From: Alphaproteobacteria bacterium
GTDB lineage: Bacteria; Pseudomonadota; Alphaproteobacteria; CACIAM-22H2
DNA: 64,000 nt
Direction of reading: 5' to 3'
NCBI GenBank assembly: GCA_016124335.1
Contig: WGNX01000009.1
Span: 1 to 64,000 of the forward strand
The notes beneath the pieces are model-generated. The model worked only from the letters and a program-made list of their open reading frames with translations, was not told the origin of the DNA and did no database searches. Shown one piece after another: positions 18,717 through 28,396 of the stretch. Position numbers and translations under genes: made by a program. Each line of letters begins with the position of its first letter. Position 1 is the first letter of the stretch.

Positions 18717-19321
18717 GCGGCCGGTGCGGTCGCCTTCAGCGACGGCCGCTCCGACATCTTCTCGAACCACGCCTTCAGCTTCGGGCGGCCGGCGAAGGCA
18801 TCGACGATGTTGCGGAAGCTGATCCAGCCAAGGCCCGCTGCCACCGCGATGTGGCCGATGGTCACGTCGCCGGCAAGCTGGTCGGGCTCGCTTTCAAGCT
18901 GGTCGAGCGCCTGCGTCACCTTCAGGCTCTGGCCGTCGATCCATTCCTTCCAGCGCAGGTTCTCCGGCCGCAGGAACGTCTCGTAGCGCACGAGCAGTGC
19001 CGCATCGGTCATGCCGTCGCCAAACGCTTCCAGACGCAGCGCCTTCCAGCGCGCACCACCCGTCTCGGGGATGAGCTTGCGGCCGGAATGCAGCGTGTCG
19101 AGATAGGCGCAGATCACGCGGCTGTCGAACAGCACTTCGCCGCCGTCGGTCGTGAGTGCGGGCACCTTCATCAGCGGGTTCGTCGAACCGTACGCGATGT
19201 TGGGCTGGTCCGGACGCACGGCGGTGGGCACCTTCTCGATGCGGTCGGCAAGACCGCATTCGTGGGCGAGGATCATGACCTTGCGGACATAGGGGCTGGC
19301 AGCACTGTAGGCGAGTTTCAT
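18713..19321 (-). CDS. Glutathione S-transferase family protein
   Basis: A 202-residue protein with an N-terminal thioredoxin fold (MKLAYSAASPYVRKVMILAHECG, where a Ser near residue 9 occupies the usual catalytic position). The glutathione-binding segment contains MKVPALTTDGGEVLFDSRVICAYLD, with the cis-Pro and the D-S pair. The C-terminal helical domain ends in a LKAWFEKMSERPSL motif. It should be a cytoplasmic GST that conjugates or reduces small electrophiles. It is co-transcribed with the cupin downstream. Confidence 0.92.
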   Translation of the reverse strand: MKLAYSAASPYVRKVMILAHECGLADRIEKVPTAVRPDQPNIAYGSTNPLMKVPALTTDGGEVLFDSRVICAYLDTLHSGRKLIPETGGARWKALRLEAFGDGMTDAALLVRYETFLRPENLRWKEWIDGQSLKVTQALDQLESEPDQLAGDVTIGHIAVAAGLGWISFRNIVDAFAGRPKLKAWFEKMSERPSLKATAPAA

Positions 19322-19386
19322 AAACGGCGGCTCCCGCGGGTTTTTTGAAATCGGACGCGCTACATTAGTGATGTAGCGGGCCCGGT

Positions 19387-21165
19387 TCAACGCGCGCCGA
19401 ACAGCCGCCGGCGCAGGCGCTGCAACGCCCGCAGGACCGGAAGGCGCTCGTCCGGCGCTTCCAGCTCGAGCCCGACGCGCGTCGCGCGCCCCTTGACGAT
19501 CTCGCGCGCCACCAGCTCGACCGGGCCCATCCGCACGCGGTCGCCCTCGACCGCATCGGGCCCGAGCTTGCCTGCCAGATAGTCGGCAAGCGTCACCTCC
19601 GCTTCGAACGGATCGAAGGGAAGGCCGTAGGCCAGACAAAGCGCATCGAGCCGCAGGCTGCCCGGGAATTCGAACTCGCCGCCGTCGTCGACGTTCTTGC
19701 GCCGCACCGGGCGCGGCGCGAAGAGCTTGTCGAGCGTCATCGTGTGCTCGGGCGGAACCAGCGCGATGATCTGGTCGTCGGGGAGGAGCCGGTCGAGTTC
19801 CTGCCGGTTCATGATCGCGCCCTCGCGGATGACGGCGATGATGCGCGCGCGCCGCGGCAGCGGCAGGTTGGCGAAGGTCTTGTCCAGCGCCGGGCTGCGC
19901 TCGGCCACGCGCCAGCTGGCGGCGTCGCGGTCGGCCACCAGCGGCAGGTCGATCTCGCTGCGCCCGATCTGCTCGGTCTGCGGGGGCAGTGCCAGGCCGA
20001 GAAACCGCGCGGCAGGCCCGACCGTCCAGCCCTGCACGACGAGCGAGGCGATCACCGCCACGAACGCGACGTTGAAATAGGTCATGCCGCCGGTCACGCC
20101 CGCCAGCACCGGGATCGAGGCAAGGAAGATCGGCACCGCACCGCGCAGGCCCACCCACGCGATGAACGCCTTCTCGCGCCAGTCGAAGCGTGCGGGCGCA
20201 AGGCACGCGAACACCGCCAGCGGCCGCGCCACGAGGATCAGCACCACGCCGATCGCCAGCGCCGGGCCGATATTCGCGACGAGCTTCGAGGGCGTCACGA
20301 GCAGGCCCAGCATCAGGAACATCACGATCTGCGCGATCCAGGCGAGCCCGTCGTGAAAGCGCAGGATCGTCGCCTGCGCGCGATGGCGCTTGTTGCCGAG
20401 CACCAGCCCCGCCAGATAGACCGCAAGGAACCCCGATGCCTCGACCGACTGCGCGGCCGCGAAGACCGTGATCGCGAAGGCCGCGCACAGCACCGGATAG
20501 AGGCCGCCGGCAAGTTCGGCCCGGTTGACCAGCCACACGAGCGCGAAGCCGCCCGCGATGCCGATCGCCGCCCCGCCCAGCATCTGGATCGCGAAGAAAA
20601 TCGCCAGCCGCAGGCCCGGCTCGGCCGCCGGCTGCAGCAGATATTCGACGCACGCGACCGTCAGGAACACCGCCATCGGATCGTTGATGCCGCTTTCCAC
20701 CTCGAGCGTGGCCGTGACGCGCTTGTTGAGTTCGGTCCCGCGCATGTTGAGCAGAAGGAAGACCGCCGCCGCGTCGGTCGAGGCGACGACGGCACCGACC
20801 AGAAACGAGCCCACCGGCGGCAGGTCGAGCGTGAACCATGCCAGCGCACCGATGATCGAGGCGGTGATCGCAACGCCCACGGTCGCAAGTACCAGCGCGG
20901 GTTTCAGCGCAAGCCGGAACGCCTGACGCGGCGTGCGCAACGCACCGTCGAAAAGGACGATCGCCAGCGCGACCGAGCCCACGAGATAGGTGACCTGAAA
21001 ATCGCCGAACGCGATGCCGCCGGGCCCGTCCTCCCCCGCCAGCATGCCCAGCCCCAGGAAGACGAGCAGCAGCGGCGCCCCGAGCCGGGAGGAAAACATC
21101 CCGGCGAGGATGCTGACGACGATCAGGAAGCCGCCCAGCAGGATTCCGTGGTTGAGATGTTCCAT
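19387..21165 (-). CDS. Potassium/proton antiporter, CvrA/NhaP2-like
   Basis: A 592-residue antiporter. About twelve membrane segments cover residues 5-395, including LFDGALRTP and the STDAAAVFLLL segment, in which the acidic residue is typical of CPA1 exchangers. A cytoplasmic TrkA-C domain (about 410-490, with ALDKTFANLPLP) and a CorC/HlyC-type end (about 510-585) match the CvrA arrangement. It probably exchanges K+ or Na+ for protons in volume or pH control. It diverges from the methyltransferase gene across 84 bases. Confidence 0.93.
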   Translation of the reverse strand: MEHLNHGILLGGFLIVVSILAGMFSSRLGAPLLLVFLGLGMLAGEDGPGGIAFGDFQVTYLVGSVALAIVLFDGALRTPRQAFRLALKPALVLATVGVAITASIIGALAWFTLDLPPVGSFLVGAVVASTDAAAVFLLLNMRGTELNKRVTATLEVESGINDPMAVFLTVACVEYLLQPAAEPGLRLAIFFAIQMLGGAAIGIAGGFALVWLVNRAELAGGLYPVLCAAFAITVFAAAQSVEASGFLAVYLAGLVLGNKRHRAQATILRFHDGLAWIAQIVMFLMLGLLVTPSKLVANIGPALAIGVVLILVARPLAVFACLAPARFDWREKAFIAWVGLRGAVPIFLASIPVLAGVTGGMTYFNVAFVAVIASLVVQGWTVGPAARFLGLALPPQTEQIGRSEIDLPLVADRDAASWRVAERSPALDKTFANLPLPRRARIIAVIREGAIMNRQELDRLLPDDQIIALVPPEHTMTLDKLFAPRPVRRKNVDDGGEFEFPGSLRLDALCLAYGLPFDPFEAEVTLADYLAGKLGPDAVEGDRVRMGPVELVAREIVKGRATRVGLELEAPDERLPVLRALQRLRRRLFGAR

Positions 21166-21249
21166 CGCCGCACCATCTTAGACAGACCGGCCGCCGAATT
21201 GGGGGGTGAAGTTGCGTAAATTCCCCCGCCGTCGGAAACTCCGCGCGCC

Positions 21250-21975
21250 ATGTGGACCGACGTCGTCGATCTCCGCGATTTCTACGCAAGCCCGCTCGGT
21301 CAGACCGCGCGCCGCCTGATCCAGAAGCGCATGCGCGAAATCTGGCCGGATGCGGCCGGCCAGTCGGTGCTGGGGCTCGGCTATGCCGTTCCCTACCTGC
21401 GCGACTACAGGCAGGCGGCCGTCAGGTGCCTTGCGATGATGCCGGGCGCGCAGGGCGTGCTGCACTGGCCGCCCGAGGGGCCCAACGCCGCCGCACTTGT
21501 CGAGGAAGAGGCGCTGCCGCTGCCCGACCTTTCGGTCGACCGCGTGCTGCTCGTCCACGCGGTCGAGTATGCCGAGGCGCTGCGCCCGCTGCTGCGCGAA
21601 GTGTGGCGCGTGCTCAGCGGCAACGGGCGCGTGCTGATCGTCGTGCCCAACCGGCGCGGGATCTGGGCGCGGCTCGACCGCACGCCCTTCGGCCACGGCC
21701 ATCCCTTCACCGTCAGCCAGATCCGCCGCTTGCTGCGCGACAACCTGTTCGTGCCGCAGGAGACGCGCGCCGGCCTGTTCCTGCCGCCGTTCGGCGGGCG
21801 GCTGTGGCTGTCTTCGGCGAATACGTGGGAGGCGGTCGGCAGCCGGATCTTCCCGGCCCTTGCGGGCGTGGCCCTTGTCGAAGCGACGAAGACGCTCTAC
21901 GCGCCGCAGCCCACGCGCGTTCGCGTGCGCGGCCGGGCGCCGGTCCGCCAGCCGGGGCTGGCGCGCCAGCGATGA
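21250..21975 (+). CDS. SAM-dependent methyltransferase (class I)
   Basis: A 241-residue Rossmann-fold methyltransferase. The SAM-binding strand reads QSVLGLGYAVPYL instead of the usual GxGxG. ALPLPDLSVDRVLLVHAVEYAE carries the post-III segment, and LREVWRVLSGNGRVLIVVPN matches methyltransferase type 11 proteins. A GHGHPFTVSQIRRLL segment follows. The substrate is unknown. The stop overlaps the ispE start as ATGA, so it is the first gene of an ispE-gmd-fcl transcript. Confidence 0.85.
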   Translation: MWTDVVDLRDFYASPLGQTARRLIQKRMREIWPDAAGQSVLGLGYAVPYLRDYRQAAVRCLAMMPGAQGVLHWPPEGPNAAALVEEEALPLPDLSVDRVLLVHAVEYAEALRPLLREVWRVLSGNGRVLIVVPNRRGIWARLDRTPFGHGHPFTVSQIRRLLRDNLFVPQETRAGLFLPPFGGRLWLSSANTWEAVGSRIFPALAGVALVEATKTLYAPQPTRVRVRGRAPVRQPGLARQR

Positions 21976-22865
21976 TCGTCGAATTCGCGCCCGCCAAGAT
22001 CAACCTGTCGCTCCATGTCGTGGGAAAGCGCGTGGACGGCTATCACCTGCTCGACTCGCTTGTCGCCTTTGCCGATATCGGCGACGAGGTCGCGGCGGCG
22101 CCGGGCGAACTTCTCTCGCTGGCGCTCGGCGGGCCGTTCGCGACGGCCCTGGCGGGCGAGCCCGACAATCTGGTGCTGCGGGCCGCGCGTGCACTTGCCG
22201 CGGCAAGCGCGACCGACGAAGGCGCCAAGATCCGCCTGACCAAGAACCTGCCCGTGGCGAGCGGCATTGGCGGCGGATCGTCGGACGCGGCGGCAACCTT
22301 GCGCGCGCTCGGCCGGCTGTGGGGCGGCCTGCCGCCGCGCGAGCGGCTCGACGAACTGGCCTATGCGCTGGGGGCCGACACGATCGTGTGTCTCGATCCG
22401 CGGGCCTCATGGATGTCGGGCACCGGCGAAACCGTCGAACCGGCGGGCGAACTGCCCGAAGCCGGGCTCGTGCTGGTCAATCCCGGCATCGCCGTCCCCA
22501 CCCCGATGGTCTTCCGGGCGCGGACCGGCCCCTTCTCGAAGCCCGAGCGCTTTCCGATACCCGCCGATGCCCCCGGCCTCGCACGGGCACTGGCGGCCAC
22601 ATCGAACGATCTTGCAGGACCGGCACTCCGGCTTGCCCCCGCGATCGGCGAGGCTTTGGCTGCGCTCGAATCGCTTCCCGGCGCGCTTCTTTCCCGCATG
22701 TCCGGCAGCGGGGCGACGTGCTTTGGCCTGTTCGCCGACCGGCCGGCGGCGGCGGCGGCGGCCAAGACCCTGAAATCGCGGGCGCCGGCGGGCTGGTGGA
22801 TCGCCGCCGGGGGGTGGCATAAAGCCCCGGTACCTGCCGTTGTCGGGCCTCGCAGGGGGTGCTAA
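21972..22865 (+). CDS. ispE: 4-diphosphocytidyl-2-C-methyl-D-erythritol kinase
   Basis: A 297-residue GHMP kinase of the non-mevalonate isoprenoid pathway; it phosphorylates CDP-methylerythritol at the 2-hydroxyl using ATP. Seen are [20 protein letters not shown] at the N-terminus (catalytic Lys), the ATP loop [27 protein letters not shown] with the catalytic Asp, and [12 protein letters not shown] near the C-terminus. Length is normal. It is translationally coupled to the methyltransferase upstream. Confidence 0.95.
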   Translation: MIVEFAPAKINLSLHVVGKRVDGYHLLDSLVAFADIGDEVAAAPGELLSLALGGPFATALAGEPDNLVLRAARALAAASATDEGAKIRLTKNLPVASGIGGGSSDAAATLRALGRLWGGLPPRERLDELAYALGADTIVCLDPRASWMSGTGETVEPAGELPEAGLVLVNPGIAVPTPMVFRARTGPFSKPERFPIPADAPGLARALAATSNDLAGPALRLAPAIGEALAALESLPGALLSRMSGSGATCFGLFADRPAAAAAAKTLKSRAPAGWWIAAGGWHKAPVPAVVGPRRGC

Positions 22866-22902
22866 ACCCCCTCCCCGTTCGCCCCGTTTTGCGGAAGTGT
22901 CC

Positions 22903-23973
22903 ATGTCAAAGCCAGTCGCGCTCATCACCGGCATCACCGGCCAGGACGGCGCCTATCTTGCCGAACTGCTGCTGCAGAAGGGTTATGTCGTCCACGGCGT
23001 CAAGCGGCGCTCCTCGTCGTTCAACACCGCGCGCGTCGACCATCTCTACGCCGACCGGCACGAGCACGGCGTGCGCTTCTTCATGCATTACGGCGACCTG
23101 ACCGACGCCACGAACCTCATCAGGCTCGTCCAGCAGACCCAGCCGACCGAGATCTACAACCTCGCGGCACAGAGCCACGTCGCGGTCAGCTTCGAGACGC
23201 CGGAATACACCGCCAACGCCGACGGCATCGGCACGCTGCGCCTGCTCGAAGCGATCCGCATCCTCGGCATGGAAAAGTCGACGCGCTTCTATCAGGCCTC
23301 TACGTCCGAGCTTTACGGGCTCGTGCAGGAGCGTCCGCAGCGCGAGACGACGCCGTTCTATCCGCGCAGCCCCTATGCCGCCGCGAAGCTCTACGCCTAC
23401 TGGATCACGGTCAACTACCGCGAAGCGTATGGCATGCATGCCTCCAACGGCATCCTCTTCAACCACGAGGGGCCCACGCGCGGCGAGACATTCGTCACCC
23501 GCAAGATCAGCCGCGCGGTCGCCGCGATCAAGCTGGGCATGCAGTCGAAGCTCTACCTCGGCAACATCGATTCCTCGCGCGACTGGGGCCATGCGCGCGA
23601 CTATGTCGAAGGCATGTGGCTGATGATGCAGCAGGCCGAGGCGGACGACTACGTGCTCGCCACCGGCGAGACGCAGACCGTGCGCCAGTTCGTCGAGCTG
23701 GCCTTCGCGCGCATCGGCCGCCCGCTCGAGTGGAAGGGCAAGGGCGTGGACGAAAAAGGCCTCGATGCGAAGACCGGCGAGACACTCGTCGAGATCGATC
23801 CGCGCTATTTCCGCCCGACTGAAGTCGAGTTCCTTCTCGGCGATCCCACCAAGGCGCGCACGAAGCTGGGCTGGAAGCACAAGATCACCTTCGAGCAGCT
23901 CGTCGCCGAAATGGTCGATTCCGATCTCAAGGTCGTCGAACGCGAGCGCCATCGCAATGACCGCAGCGGCTGA
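22903..23973 (+). CDS. gmd: GDP-mannose 4,6-dehydratase
   Basis: A 356-residue short-chain dehydrogenase that converts GDP-mannose to GDP-4-keto-6-deoxymannose, the first step to GDP-L-fucose. The NADP loop is [11 protein letters not shown]. The substrate segment is [17 protein letters not shown], and the catalytic TSE and YAAAK residues follow. The hallmark FNHE(S/G)[11 protein letters not shown] is present, with Gly instead of the more usual Ser. The start is the ATG at 22903. It overlaps fcl by 17 bases and supplies its substrate. Confidence 0.96.
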   Translation: MSKPVALITGITGQDGAYLAELLLQKGYVVHGVKRRSSSFNTARVDHLYADRHEHGVRFFMHYGDLTDATNLIRLVQQTQPTEIYNLAAQSHVAVSFETPEYTANADGIGTLRLLEAIRILGMEKSTRFYQASTSELYGLVQERPQRETTPFYPRSPYAAAKLYAYWITVNYREAYGMHASNGILFNHEGPTRGETFVTRKISRAVAAIKLGMQSKLYLGNIDSSRDWGHARDYVEGMWLMMQQAEADDYVLATGETQTVRQFVELAFARIGRPLEWKGKGVDEKGLDAKTGETLVEIDPRYFRPTEVEFLLGDPTKARTKLGWKHKITFEQLVAEMVDSDLKVVERERHRNDRSG

Positions 23974-24916
23974 ATTCGATCTCGCGGGAAAGCGCGTCTT
24001 CGTCGCGGGCCACCGCGGCATGGTGGGGGCTGCCATCGTGCGGCGGCTGGCGGGTGAAAACTGCACCATCCTGACCGCGCCCAAGGCGGAGCTTGACCTG
24101 TCGCGCCAGTCGGCGGTCGAGGAATGGCTCGCGCGTGCGAAGCCGGATGCGGTCTTCCTTGCCGCCGCGCGCGTGGGCGGCATCCACGCCAACAACTCGC
24201 GGCCGGCCGAATTCCTCTACGAAAATCTCGCGATCCAGAATTCCGTCATCCACGGATCGTACAAGGCCGGCGTGCGCAAGCTGCTGTTCCTCGGGTCGAC
24301 CTGCATCTATCCGCGCATGGCCCCGCAGCCCATGCACGAGGACGCGCTGCTGACCGGCCCGCTCGAGCCGACGAACGAGTGGTACGCGATCGCGAAGATC
24401 GCCGGCCTGAAAATGTGCCAGGCCTACAAGAAGCAGTACGGCGTCGATTTCATCGCCTGCATGCCGACGAACCTCTACGGCCCCAACGACAACTACGATC
24501 TGGAAATGGGCCACGTGCCGGCCGCGACGATCGCCAAGGTCCATCGCGCGGTCGCGACGGGTGCCGCGTCGATCCCGGTCTGGGGCGACGGGACGCCGCT
24601 GCGCGAATTCCTGCATGTCGACGACCTTGCCGACGCGTGCGTGTTCCTGATGAAGCGCTATTCCGGGCTCGACGCGTTCAACGTGGGCACCGGCAGGGAA
24701 GTCTCGATCCGCGAATTCGTCCAGACGGTGGCCAGGGTCGCCGGCTTCGCCGGCCGGCTCGAATTCGACACCTCCAAGCCCAACGGCACGCCGCGCAAGC
24801 TGACCGATCCTTCGCGCCTCATGGCCTTGGGCTGGCGGCCGAAATACGAGCTTGAGCCCGGACTTGCCCACGCCTATCGCTGGTACGTCGAGAATGTCGC
24901 CGCCAGGGCGGCATGA
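23957..24916 (+). CDS. fcl: GDP-L-fucose synthase
   Basis: A 319-residue NADPH-dependent epimerase/reductase that turns GDP-4-keto-6-deoxymannose into GDP-L-fucose for surface polysaccharide. Seen are the loop [17 protein letters not shown], the catalytic GSTCIYP segment with Ser and Cys, YAIAK (Tyr-Lys), and [17 protein letters not shown], which carries the conserved His. It follows gmd in an overlapping arrangement. The ATG at 23957 lies inside the gmd end. No glycosyltransferase is nearby in this window. Confidence 0.96.
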   Translation: MTAAAEFDLAGKRVFVAGHRGMVGAAIVRRLAGENCTILTAPKAELDLSRQSAVEEWLARAKPDAVFLAAARVGGIHANNSRPAEFLYENLAIQNSVIHGSYKAGVRKLLFLGSTCIYPRMAPQPMHEDALLTGPLEPTNEWYAIAKIAGLKMCQAYKKQYGVDFIACMPTNLYGPNDNYDLEMGHVPAATIAKVHRAVATGAASIPVWGDGTPLREFLHVDDLADACVFLMKRYSGLDAFNVGTGREVSIREFVQTVARVAGFAGRLEFDTSKPNGTPRKLTDPSRLMALGWRPKYELEPGLAHAYRWYVENVAARAA

Positions 24917-24987
24917 AGTGCCGAACCGGTTGTTAGTACAATTGTAGCAAACGACCGTTTAGACTGCTGCCGAACGGATCGGTCGGC

Positions 24988-26154
24988 ATGGACAGTCTGC
25001 ACTTTGAAAATCGCGCGCGCGCGCACGGCGCCTATCTCATGGGGCGCGACCCGCAAGGCCGGCTCGACGCGACCGGCGAACGGCACGACGGGCTTTCGGT
25101 CCACGATCTGAACCTTTCGGGCGCGATCTTCCGCAAGGCCCTGCTTGCCGGCGCCCGGCTTACGGCCTGCGATCTTTCCTTCGCCGACCTGCGCGAGGCG
25201 GTGCTTGCCAATGCCGATCTTGCCGCAAGTTCGCTGCGCGGATCGGACCTGCGCGGCGCACTGCTCAACGCGGCACGGCTATCCGACTGCGACCTGCGCG
25301 AGGCCAATCTCGCCGGAAGCGCGAACACGCCCACACGGCTGGGCGGGGCCAATCTCGACAATGTGCGCTTCGCCAGGGGGCAGGCGGGCGGTGCCGATTT
25401 CTCGGGCGTGTCGATGCGCGACGCCGATTGTGCGGACGCCGACTTCGCCGATGCGGATTTCCGGGGCGCCGATCTTTCGGGTGCGAAACTCACCGGCGCG
25501 CGGCTTTCCGGTGCCAATCTCTCCGGCGCAAGGCTGTGCGGTGCCACGCTGGAAAACTGCGACCTGCGCGGGGCGGCCATCGGCGGGGCGGACATTACCG
25601 GCGCCAAGGTCAGCCGCGCCATGCACGAGGTCTGGCTGGACCTTTCGCGCACGAACCCGAGTCTTCCCGTGGCCGACGTGCAGCGCATCGCGGCCGAGCA
25701 CGCGAGGTGGCTTGAAAGCGGCGGTGCGGCAGGTGCGCGCGCGACGTTCGACGGGCGCAATCTCGCCGGGGCCAACCTGCAATGGCTCGATCTGCGCGGG
25801 GCACGCTTCGAGAAGGCCGACCTGTCGGGTGCCAAACTCACCGGCACGACGCTCACCTCGGCGAATTTTGCCGGTGCCCGCCTCGACGGGGCCGACCTGA
25901 CCGAATGCGACCTTGCCGGCGCCAGTCTCGCAGGCACCTCGCTCGTCGGCACGATGCTGGCGCGCGCCCGGCTATCGTCGGCCGAACGCGTGGGCGCCGA
26001 CGGCCACTCGGTCGGGCGGGCACCGGCGGCAAGCCTGGCCGGCGCCCTGATCGTGGGCGCCGATTTCACCGGCGCCGATCTCGACGGCGTCGATCTGGCC
26101 GCAGCCACGATCCGGGGCGCACGCCCCCTCGACAAGTTCGAACCGGCCCTTTAG
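24988..26154 (+). CDS. Pentapeptide-repeat protein
   Basis: A 388-residue protein made mostly of A(D/N)LxG-type pentapeptides, which fold as a right-handed square beta-helix. Block one spans about residues 41-212, with one irregular spot near 113-118. A charged helical linker (213-252, with VADVQRIAAEHARWLESGG) interrupts it. Block two covers about 253-330, and a short block three covers 347-378. There is no signal peptide or membrane helix. Function is unknown; such helices can act as DNA mimics or scaffolds. The 71-base upstream region holds a perfect TACAATTGTA palindrome (24947-24956), a possible regulator site. Confidence 0.85.
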   Translation: MDSLHFENRARAHGAYLMGRDPQGRLDATGERHDGLSVHDLNLSGAIFRKALLAGARLTACDLSFADLREAVLANADLAASSLRGSDLRGALLNAARLSDCDLREANLAGSANTPTRLGGANLDNVRFARGQAGGADFSGVSMRDADCADADFADADFRGADLSGAKLTGARLSGANLSGARLCGATLENCDLRGAAIGGADITGAKVSRAMHEVWLDLSRTNPSLPVADVQRIAAEHARWLESGGAAGARATFDGRNLAGANLQWLDLRGARFEKADLSGAKLTGTTLTSANFAGARLDGADLTECDLAGASLAGTSLVGTMLARARLSSAERVGADGHSVGRAPAASLAGALIVGADFTGADLDGVDLAAATIRGARPLDKFEPAL

Positions 26155-26168
26155 ATAGGCGGCACTGC

Positions 26169-26243
26169 TGGGGCGTCGCCAAGCGGTAAGGCACCGGTTT
26201 TTGGTACCGGCATTCCTAGGTTCGAATCCTAGCGCCCCAGCCA
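26169..26243 (+). tRNA. tRNA-Gln (anticodon TTG)
   Basis: The acceptor stem TGGGGCG (26169-26175) pairs with CGCCCCA (26233-26239), followed by discriminator G and an encoded CCA. The anticodon stem is CCGGT/ACCGG with loop TTTTGGT, so the anticodon is TTG at 26201-26203, read as Gln. The T-arm is CTAGG-TTCGAAT-CCTAG. It starts 14 bases after the pentapeptide-repeat stop codon. Confidence 0.96.
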
Positions 26244-26410
26244 TCCGCTCCTGCAGGCGCGCGCGCAGCACACAAATTCATCATGGTGCGGAACGACCGC
26301 ACGGCTCGTCCGGATCTGTCACGCGGTCCCGATTGAAGGCGACATGGGCGGCCCCTATAGTGCCGGCGCGGCCACGATCCAGAAGGGCCGGCAATTCGCA
26401 GGAGTCGGAG

Positions 26411-27616
26411 ATGTCCCGTCGTTCGTTTATCGCGCTTGCAGGCGCGCTTGCCCTGGCCGGTGTCGTTGGCGTTTCGCCCGCTTGCGCCCAGCAGCCGCTG
26501 AAGATCGCGCTGATCTACAGCAAGACCGGGCCGCTGGAAGCCTATGCCCGCCAGACCGAAGCGGGCTTCATGCTCGGCCTCGAATACGCGACGAAGGGCA
26601 CGATGATGCTCGCCGGGCGCAAGATCGAGGTCATCCTCAAGGACGACCAGTTCAAGCCCGATCTGGCCAAGGCCGCACTCGAGCAGGCCTATGGCGACGA
26701 CAAGGTCGACATCGCCGTCGGCACCACCGGTTCGGCCGGTGCGCTCGCCATGCTGCCGATCGCGGAAGAGTACAAGAAGGTCCTGATCGTCGAGCCGGCG
26801 GTCGCCGACCAGATCACCGGCGAGAAGTGGAACCGCTACATCTTCCGCACCGCGCGCAACTCCACGCAGGACGCGCTCGCCGCCGCCGCGACGCTGAAGG
26901 ACGAGAACATCAGCATCGCCACGCTGGCGCAGGACTATGCCTTCGGCAAGGACGGCGTGGCCGCGGTCAAGGCGGCACTCGCCGCCGTCGGCTCGAAGGC
27001 GAAGATCGTGCACGAGGAATACGCGCCGCAGGCCACGACCGATTTCACCGCCCCCGCGCAGCGCATCTTCGACGCGCTGAAGGATCGCCCCGGCCGCAAG
27101 ATCATCGTCGTCGTGTGGGCGGGCGCCCATCCGCTGCCCAAGCTGATGGACCTGAAGCCCGAACGCTACAAGATCGAGATCGCACCCGGCGGCAACATCC
27201 TGCCGGTGATGGCGGGCTGGAAGCAGTTTCCGGGGCTGGAAGGCGCCATCTACTATTATTGGGGCTTCCCGAAGAACCCGGTGAACGACTGGCTTGTCGC
27301 GGAGTACAAGAAGAAGAACAACGGCGCCCCGCCCGACTTCTTCGTCGCCGGCGGCATGAGTGCGGCGATGGCGCTGGTCGAGGCCGTCAACCGCGCCAAG
27401 GGAACGGATACCGAGAAGCTCATCGCCGCGATGGAAGGCATGAGCTTCGACACCCCCAAGGGCAAGATGACCTTCCGCAAGGAGGACCATCAGGCGCTGC
27501 AGCCCATGTATCACTGGCGCATGAAGGCCAATCCGGCCGGCGATACCGACCTGCTCGACCTCGTGCGCGAAATTCCCGCGGACGAGATGGTCCTGCCGAT
27601 CAAGAACAAGCGCTAG
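26411..27616 (+). CDS. Branched-chain amino-acid-type ABC binding protein
   Basis: A 401-residue periplasmic binding protein with a signal peptide (MSRRSFIALAGALALAG...ACA-QQ) whose Arg-Arg start allows Tat export. The mature protein has the Leu/Ile/Val-binding fold: KIALIYSKTGPLEAYA near its N-terminus, DIAVGTTGSAGALAMLPIAEEY, and ATLAQDYAFGKDGVAA. The ligand could be an amino acid, amide or aromatic acid. A GGAG site precedes the ATG. It is the first gene of a complete five-gene importer and is followed by a stem-loop. Confidence 0.92.
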   Translation: MSRRSFIALAGALALAGVVGVSPACAQQPLKIALIYSKTGPLEAYARQTEAGFMLGLEYATKGTMMLAGRKIEVILKDDQFKPDLAKAALEQAYGDDKVDIAVGTTGSAGALAMLPIAEEYKKVLIVEPAVADQITGEKWNRYIFRTARNSTQDALAAAATLKDENISIATLAQDYAFGKDGVAAVKAALAAVGSKAKIVHEEYAPQATTDFTAPAQRIFDALKDRPGRKIIVVVWAGAHPLPKLMDLKPERYKIEIAPGGNILPVMAGWKQFPGLEGAIYYYWGFPKNPVNDWLVAEYKKKNNGAPPDFFVAGGMSAAMALVEAVNRAKGTDTEKLIAAMEGMSFDTPKGKMTFRKEDHQALQPMYHWRMKANPAGDTDLLDLVREIPADEMVLPIKNKR

Positions 27617-27617
27617 T

Positions 27618-27638
27618 TCGACCGGGGTCCCCGGTCGA
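27618..27638 (+). terminator. Stem-loop after binding-protein gene (attenuator)
   Basis: A perfect inverted repeat, TCGACCGGGG facing CCCCGGTCGA with one central base, starts two bases after the stop codon. There is no T-run, and the ATPase gene follows 12 bases later. It is therefore more likely a transcript-stabilising or partially terminating hairpin, keeping binding protein in excess of the membrane subunits, than a full terminator. Confidence 0.65.
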
Positions 27639-27649
27639 CCGCCGGGATC

Positions 27650-28396
27650 ATGCTCGAAACCGAAAATCTCGCCGTCCATTTCGGAGGTCACGCCGCGGTC
27701 GACGGCGTGACCTGCCGTTTCGAGCCCGGCACGCTGACATCGATCGTCGGCCCGAACGGGGCCGGCAAGACGACCTATTTCAACCTGGTCTCCGGCCAGC
27801 TTGCGGCAACCGAAGGCCGCGTGCTGCTCGACGGGAACGACGTCACGGCGCTGGGCGCCGCGCGGCGCAGCCGTCTTGGATTCGGGCGCGCCTTCCAGCT
27901 CACCAATCTTTTCCCGAACCTGTCCGTGCTGGAAAACGTGCGACTGGCCGTCCAGGTCCGGCACGGCCGCCCGCTCGACCTTTTCAGCCGCGTCCGCAGT
28001 CATCGCGAACTGACCGAGCGCGCGATGGCGCATCTTGAGTCCGTGGCTTTGGGCGCACGCGCGCAGGCTGCCGCCGCGGCCCTGCCGCACGGCGACCAGC
28101 GCAAGCTCGAAGTCGCGATCCTGCTGGCGCTGGAACCCAAGATCTTCATGTTCGACGAGCCGACGGCGGGCATGAGCATCGACGAGGTGCCCACGATCCT
28201 CGACATCATCGCCGCCATCAAGCGCCGGGGCGACAGGACGATCCTGCTGGTCGAGCACAAGATGGACGTCGTGCGCCAGCTCAGCGACCGGATCGTCGTG
28301 CTGCATCAGGGCAAGCTGGTCGCCGACGGCCCGCCGGCCGAGATCATCCGCTCCGACATCGTGCGCGAGGCCTATCTCGGCGGGGCGTCGGCGTGA
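27650..28396 (+). CDS. ABC importer ATPase, LivG-like
   Basis: A 248-residue ATPase of the branched-chain amino-acid transporter class. Walker A is GPNGAGKTT (about residues 34-42). FGRAFQLTNLFPNLSVLENV is typical of LivG, as is the signature region ALPHGDQRKLEVA, where the usual LSYGxQR is altered to LPHGDQR. Walker B is IFMFDEPTAGMS. It overlaps the LivF gene by four bases. Confidence 0.93.
   Translation: MLETENLAVHFGGHAAVDGVTCRFEPGTLTSIVGPNGAGKTTYFNLVSGQLAATEGRVLLDGNDVTALGAARRSRLGFGRAFQLTNLFPNLSVLENVRLAVQVRHGRPLDLFSRVRSHRELTERAMAHLESVALGARAQAAAAALPHGDQRKLEVAILLALEPKIFMFDEPTAGMSIDEVPTILDIIAAIKRRGDRTILLVEHKMDVVRQLSDRIVVLHQGKLVADGPPAEIIRSDIVREAYLGGASA

Noticed and set aside
26216..28306. Minus-strand open frame of 696 codons
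   Set aside because: It is antisense to the Liv binding protein and LivG, both certain; no recognisable motif.
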